From assembly GCA_002722885.1 (NCBI GenBank), contig PBNE01000006.1, positions 147,690 to 211,689 of the forward strand: a stretch of 64,000 bases of DNA. Direction: 5' to 3'. A program made the translations under genes and the position numbers. The notes beneath the pieces were generated by a model. The model saw nothing but the letters and a program-made list of their open reading frames with translations, was not told the DNA's origin and searched no databases. The stretch is from Rhodospirillaceae bacterium (GTDB lineage Bacteria > Pseudomonadota > Alphaproteobacteria > SP197). Position 1 is the stretch's first letter; each line of letters begins with the position of its first letter. Positions 62,264-64,000 of the stretch are shown piece after piece.

Positions 62264-63142
62264 ATGGCTGATCTGATCCCTTTTGACGACCGTGACGGCA
62301 AGATCTGGTTCGATGGCAAGCTCATCGACTGGCGCGACGCTCAGGTTCATGTCCTGACCCATGGCTTGCATTACGCCAGCAGCGTGTTTGAAGGTGAACG
62401 CAGTTATGGCGGCACGATCTACAAGGCACGTGAGCATGGCGAGCGGCTGTTCCGGTCCGCAGAGATCCTGGGGTTCGAGATTCCTTGGTCCTATGAAGTT
62501 CTCGAAAAGGCACGCTATGACGTGATGGCCGCCAACGGCATTGTCGACGGATACATCCGGCCGGTTGCCTGGCGTGGCAGCGAGATGATGGGTGTCTCGG
62601 CTCAGCATAACACGATCCATGTCGCAATCGCGGCCTGGGACTGGCCCAGCTACTTCTCGCCGGAAGCCAAGATGCGCGGAATTCGCCTCGCGATCTCGGA
62701 CTGGAAGCGCCCGTCGCCCGAATCGGCGCCAGTTCATTCCAAGGCCGCCGGTCTCTACATGATCTGCACCCTGTCCAAGCACAAGGCGGAGCAGGAAGGC
62801 TACGATGACGCAATGATGTACGATCATCGCGGATTTCTGGCCGAAGCGACGGGGGCGAATATGTTCCTTGCGATCGACGGCAAGCTCCACACGCCCACCG
62901 CCGACTGTTTCCTCAATGGTCTGACCCGTCAGACCGTGATGGACCTCGCCCGGCGACGCGGCATCGAAGTCGTCGAACGGCACATGACCGATGAGGACCT
63001 TGCCAAGGCCAATGAAGTCTTCATCACCGGTACGGCCGCAGAGGTCACCCCTGTCGGTCAGATCGGTGAGCACCACTTCCAGCCGGGCCGTGTCTGCCAG
63101 CAGATGCTGGAAGACTTCAACGCTGAGGTGCGCGGCGGCTGA
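62264..63142 (+). CDS. ilvE: Branched-chain amino acid aminotransferase
   Basis: A 292-aa fold-type IV PLP aminotransferase that interconverts Val, Leu and Ile with their keto acids. It has HGLHYASSVFEGERSY near residue 37, the PLP-lysine segment VHSKAAGLYM near residue 160, and GFLAEATGANMFLAIDG near residue 195. ATG 62264 with GGAG upstream is chosen over the ORF-track start 9 codons earlier. It is divergent from marR. Confidence 0.93.
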   Translation: MADLIPFDDRDGKIWFDGKLIDWRDAQVHVLTHGLHYASSVFEGERSYGGTIYKAREHGERLFRSAEILGFEIPWSYEVLEKARYDVMAANGIVDGYIRPVAWRGSEMMGVSAQHNTIHVAIAAWDWPSYFSPEAKMRGIRLAISDWKRPSPESAPVHSKAAGLYMICTLSKHKAEQEGYDDAMMYDHRGFLAEATGANMFLAIDGKLHTPTADCFLNGLTRQTVMDLARRRGIEVVERHMTDEDLAKANEVFITGTAAEVTPVGQIGEHHFQPGRVCQQMLEDFNAEVRGG

Positions 63143-63148
63143 CCGCGG

Positions 63149-63598
63149 TCATTCTTTCCATTTCGCGGTAGCGTCGTCATCGCTGGTTCGGGCTTCAACC
63201 CAGGTCTCGCCATCCGGCGTCGATTCGAGCTTCCAGAAGGGTGCACCGGTCTTCAGCCAGTCGATCAGAAACGCGCATGACTCCAACGCGGCCGCGCGGT
63301 GAGCGGATGCCGTCAGCACCATCACGATCTGGTCGCCAGTCTCCAGCCTGCCGTAGCGGTGGATGATCATGCTGGCTTCCAGGGGCCAACGGCGATGGGC
63401 TTCCTCGTCGATTTCGACCAACATCTTTTCGGTCATGCCGGGATAATGCTCCAGGGTCATGGAGCTATCGCCGCTGCCTCCGGCCATGTCCCGCACCAGG
63501 CCCACAAAGCTTGCAACACCGCCGATCCCGGTGTTGCCCTCTGTCAGCGCCGCCATTTCGGCACCAACATCGAAGTCCTCTCGCTGGACCCGGATCAC
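63149..63598 (-). CDS. moaE: Molybdopterin synthase catalytic subunit
   Basis: A 149-aa subunit that converts precursor Z (cPMP) to molybdopterin with sulfur from MoaD. It shows ASFVGLVRD near residue 31, LEHYPGMTEKML near residue 48 and the active-site lysine region WLKTGAPFWKLE near residue 115. The start is GTG 63598. It follows moaD by 6 bp. Confidence 0.94.
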   Translation of the reverse strand: MIRVQREDFDVGAEMAALTEGNTGIGGVASFVGLVRDMAGGSGDSSMTLEHYPGMTEKMLVEIDEEAHRRWPLEASMIIHRYGRLETGDQIVMVLTASAHRAAALESCAFLIDWLKTGAPFWKLESTPDGETWVEARTSDDDATAKWKE

Positions 63599-63604
63599 GG
63601 CCGA

Positions 63605-63856
63605 TCAGCCGCCGGTGACGGGCGGGAAGAGGGCGACCTCGTCACCATCACTGATGGGTGTCTCCGGCTTGGCATAGGTCTGGTTGACCGCAACCCGGAT
63701 GATTGCTTCGTCCTGTAGGGCCACGGCATAGCCGCCACCACGTCCCTTCAGCCAGGTCATGAGTCCGGTCACGTCGGTCACGCCGTCAGGCAGGGAAACC
63801 TCTTCCGAATCTGTCCCTATCTTCTGCTTGAGCCATGCAAAATAAAGCAGCTTCAC
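63605..63856 (-). CDS. moaD: Molybdopterin synthase sulfur-carrier subunit
   Basis: An 83-aa ubiquitin-like protein ending in VTGG, whose C-terminal glycine is thiocarboxylated to supply sulfur to MoaE. The N-terminus KLLYFAWLKQKIGTDSEEV is typical. The start is GTG 63856, which overlaps the upstream moeA stop (GTGA). Confidence 0.94.
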   Translation of the reverse strand: MKLLYFAWLKQKIGTDSEEVSLPDGVTDVTGLMTWLKGRGGGYAVALQDEAIIRVAVNQTYAKPETPISDGDEVALFPPVTGG

Positions 63857-64000
63857 CCGATCACCTCACTGAATGGCAGGACCTCGATCATCGCGCCTTT
63901 TTCGAGTTGCGTCATGTCTTCAGGCAGCTCAGCGAGGCCATCGGTGTCGACGAGCGACGAGAGGATTCCCGCACCCTCACGCTCGAAGGCATGAGCCTCA
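63853..64000 (-). CDS. moeA: Molybdopterin molybdenumtransferase, C-terminal fragment
   Basis: The last 48 codons of a gene entering from the right edge: AHAFEREGAGILSSLVDTDGLAELPED...KGAMIEVLPFSEVIG. This matches the C-terminal domain of MoeA, which inserts molybdate into adenylated molybdopterin. It overlaps moaD by 4 bp, giving a moeA-moaD-moaE cofactor operon. It is not in the ORF track because it is partial. Confidence 0.82.
   Translation of the reverse strand, partial: EAHAFEREGAGILSSLVDTDGLAELPEDMTQLEKGAMIEVLPFSEVIG

Noticed and set aside
1-64000. CRISPR array, tRNA, rRNA, insertion sequence or prophage
   Set aside because: I looked for spaced direct repeats, cloverleaf-like stretches, transposase or phage proteins in the ORF track and intergenic gaps and found none; no gap without a gene or pseudogene exceeds about 210 bp.

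Overview
The window is high-GC, gene-dense chromosome that reads as an alphaproteobacterium, most likely Rhodospirillales-like. The support is gene order and content: trmL followed by a complete cytochrome bc1 operon (Rieske protein, cytochrome b, cytochrome c1) and mtnP-apt; rplY-pth-ychF next to prs; lgt-midA-pgeF; ilvE divergent from marR-response regulator-histidine kinase; a UbiK-type protein; and short overlapping start/stop junctions (ATGA, GTGA, TTGA) throughout. No rRNA, tRNA, CRISPR array, prophage or insertion sequence was recognised.

Region 1 (about 1-21.4 kb) is accessory and catabolic. It carries DMT and MFS exporters, a ChaC-like cyclotransferase, an M81 (MlrC-like) metallopeptidase, a fatty acid desaturase beside a C45 acyltransferase/amidohydrolase, a polysaccharide-deacetylase-fold hydrolase, a THI5-like binding protein, a dimethylformamidase-like large subunit, TTC38 and double-DUF427 proteins, an agmatinase-family ureohydrolase, two Rieske oxygenases flanking a TetR regulator, an FAH-family hydrolase and an SDR. 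Together they suggest uptake and breakdown of amides, amines, peptides or ring compounds; the exact substrates cannot be read from sequence. This region also holds three decayed genes: a small secreted protein, an MFS transporter and a glutathione S-transferase.

Region 2 (21.4-34 kb) has pepA and a MoxR-DUF58-DUF4159-membrane protein operon on the minus strand, then a plus-strand run DUF1285-Nudix-DUF6111-cca-DUF2946-like-PCuAC-Sco, ending in copper delivery proteins for cytochrome oxidase. Region 3 (34-49.7 kb) is mainly housekeeping: hemF-trmL, petABC, mtnP-apt, ychF-pth-rplY-prs and two tandem MFS transporters. It is interrupted by a striking ORF joining the first ~118 residues of a class-III aminotransferase to the pore and cytoplasmic part of an MscS channel, next to a frameshifted yciB-like gene.

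Region 4 (49.8-64 kb) carries a creatinase-like M24 protein lacking metal ligands, a Ca/Na exchanger, nhaA broken by one missing T in a T tract, pgeF-midA-lgt, ubiK, ybjN-like, proC, a TetR protein, csaA, a MarR/response regulator/methyltransferase/histidine kinase operon, ilvE, and moaE-moaD-moeA running off the right edge.

The most notable observations are the aminotransferase-MscS chimera, several independent gene disruptions, a perfect hairpin abutting the ribosome site of the dimethylformamidase-like gene, and a methyltransferase embedded in a two-component operon. Several of these could be assembly or sequencing errors and need reads to decide.
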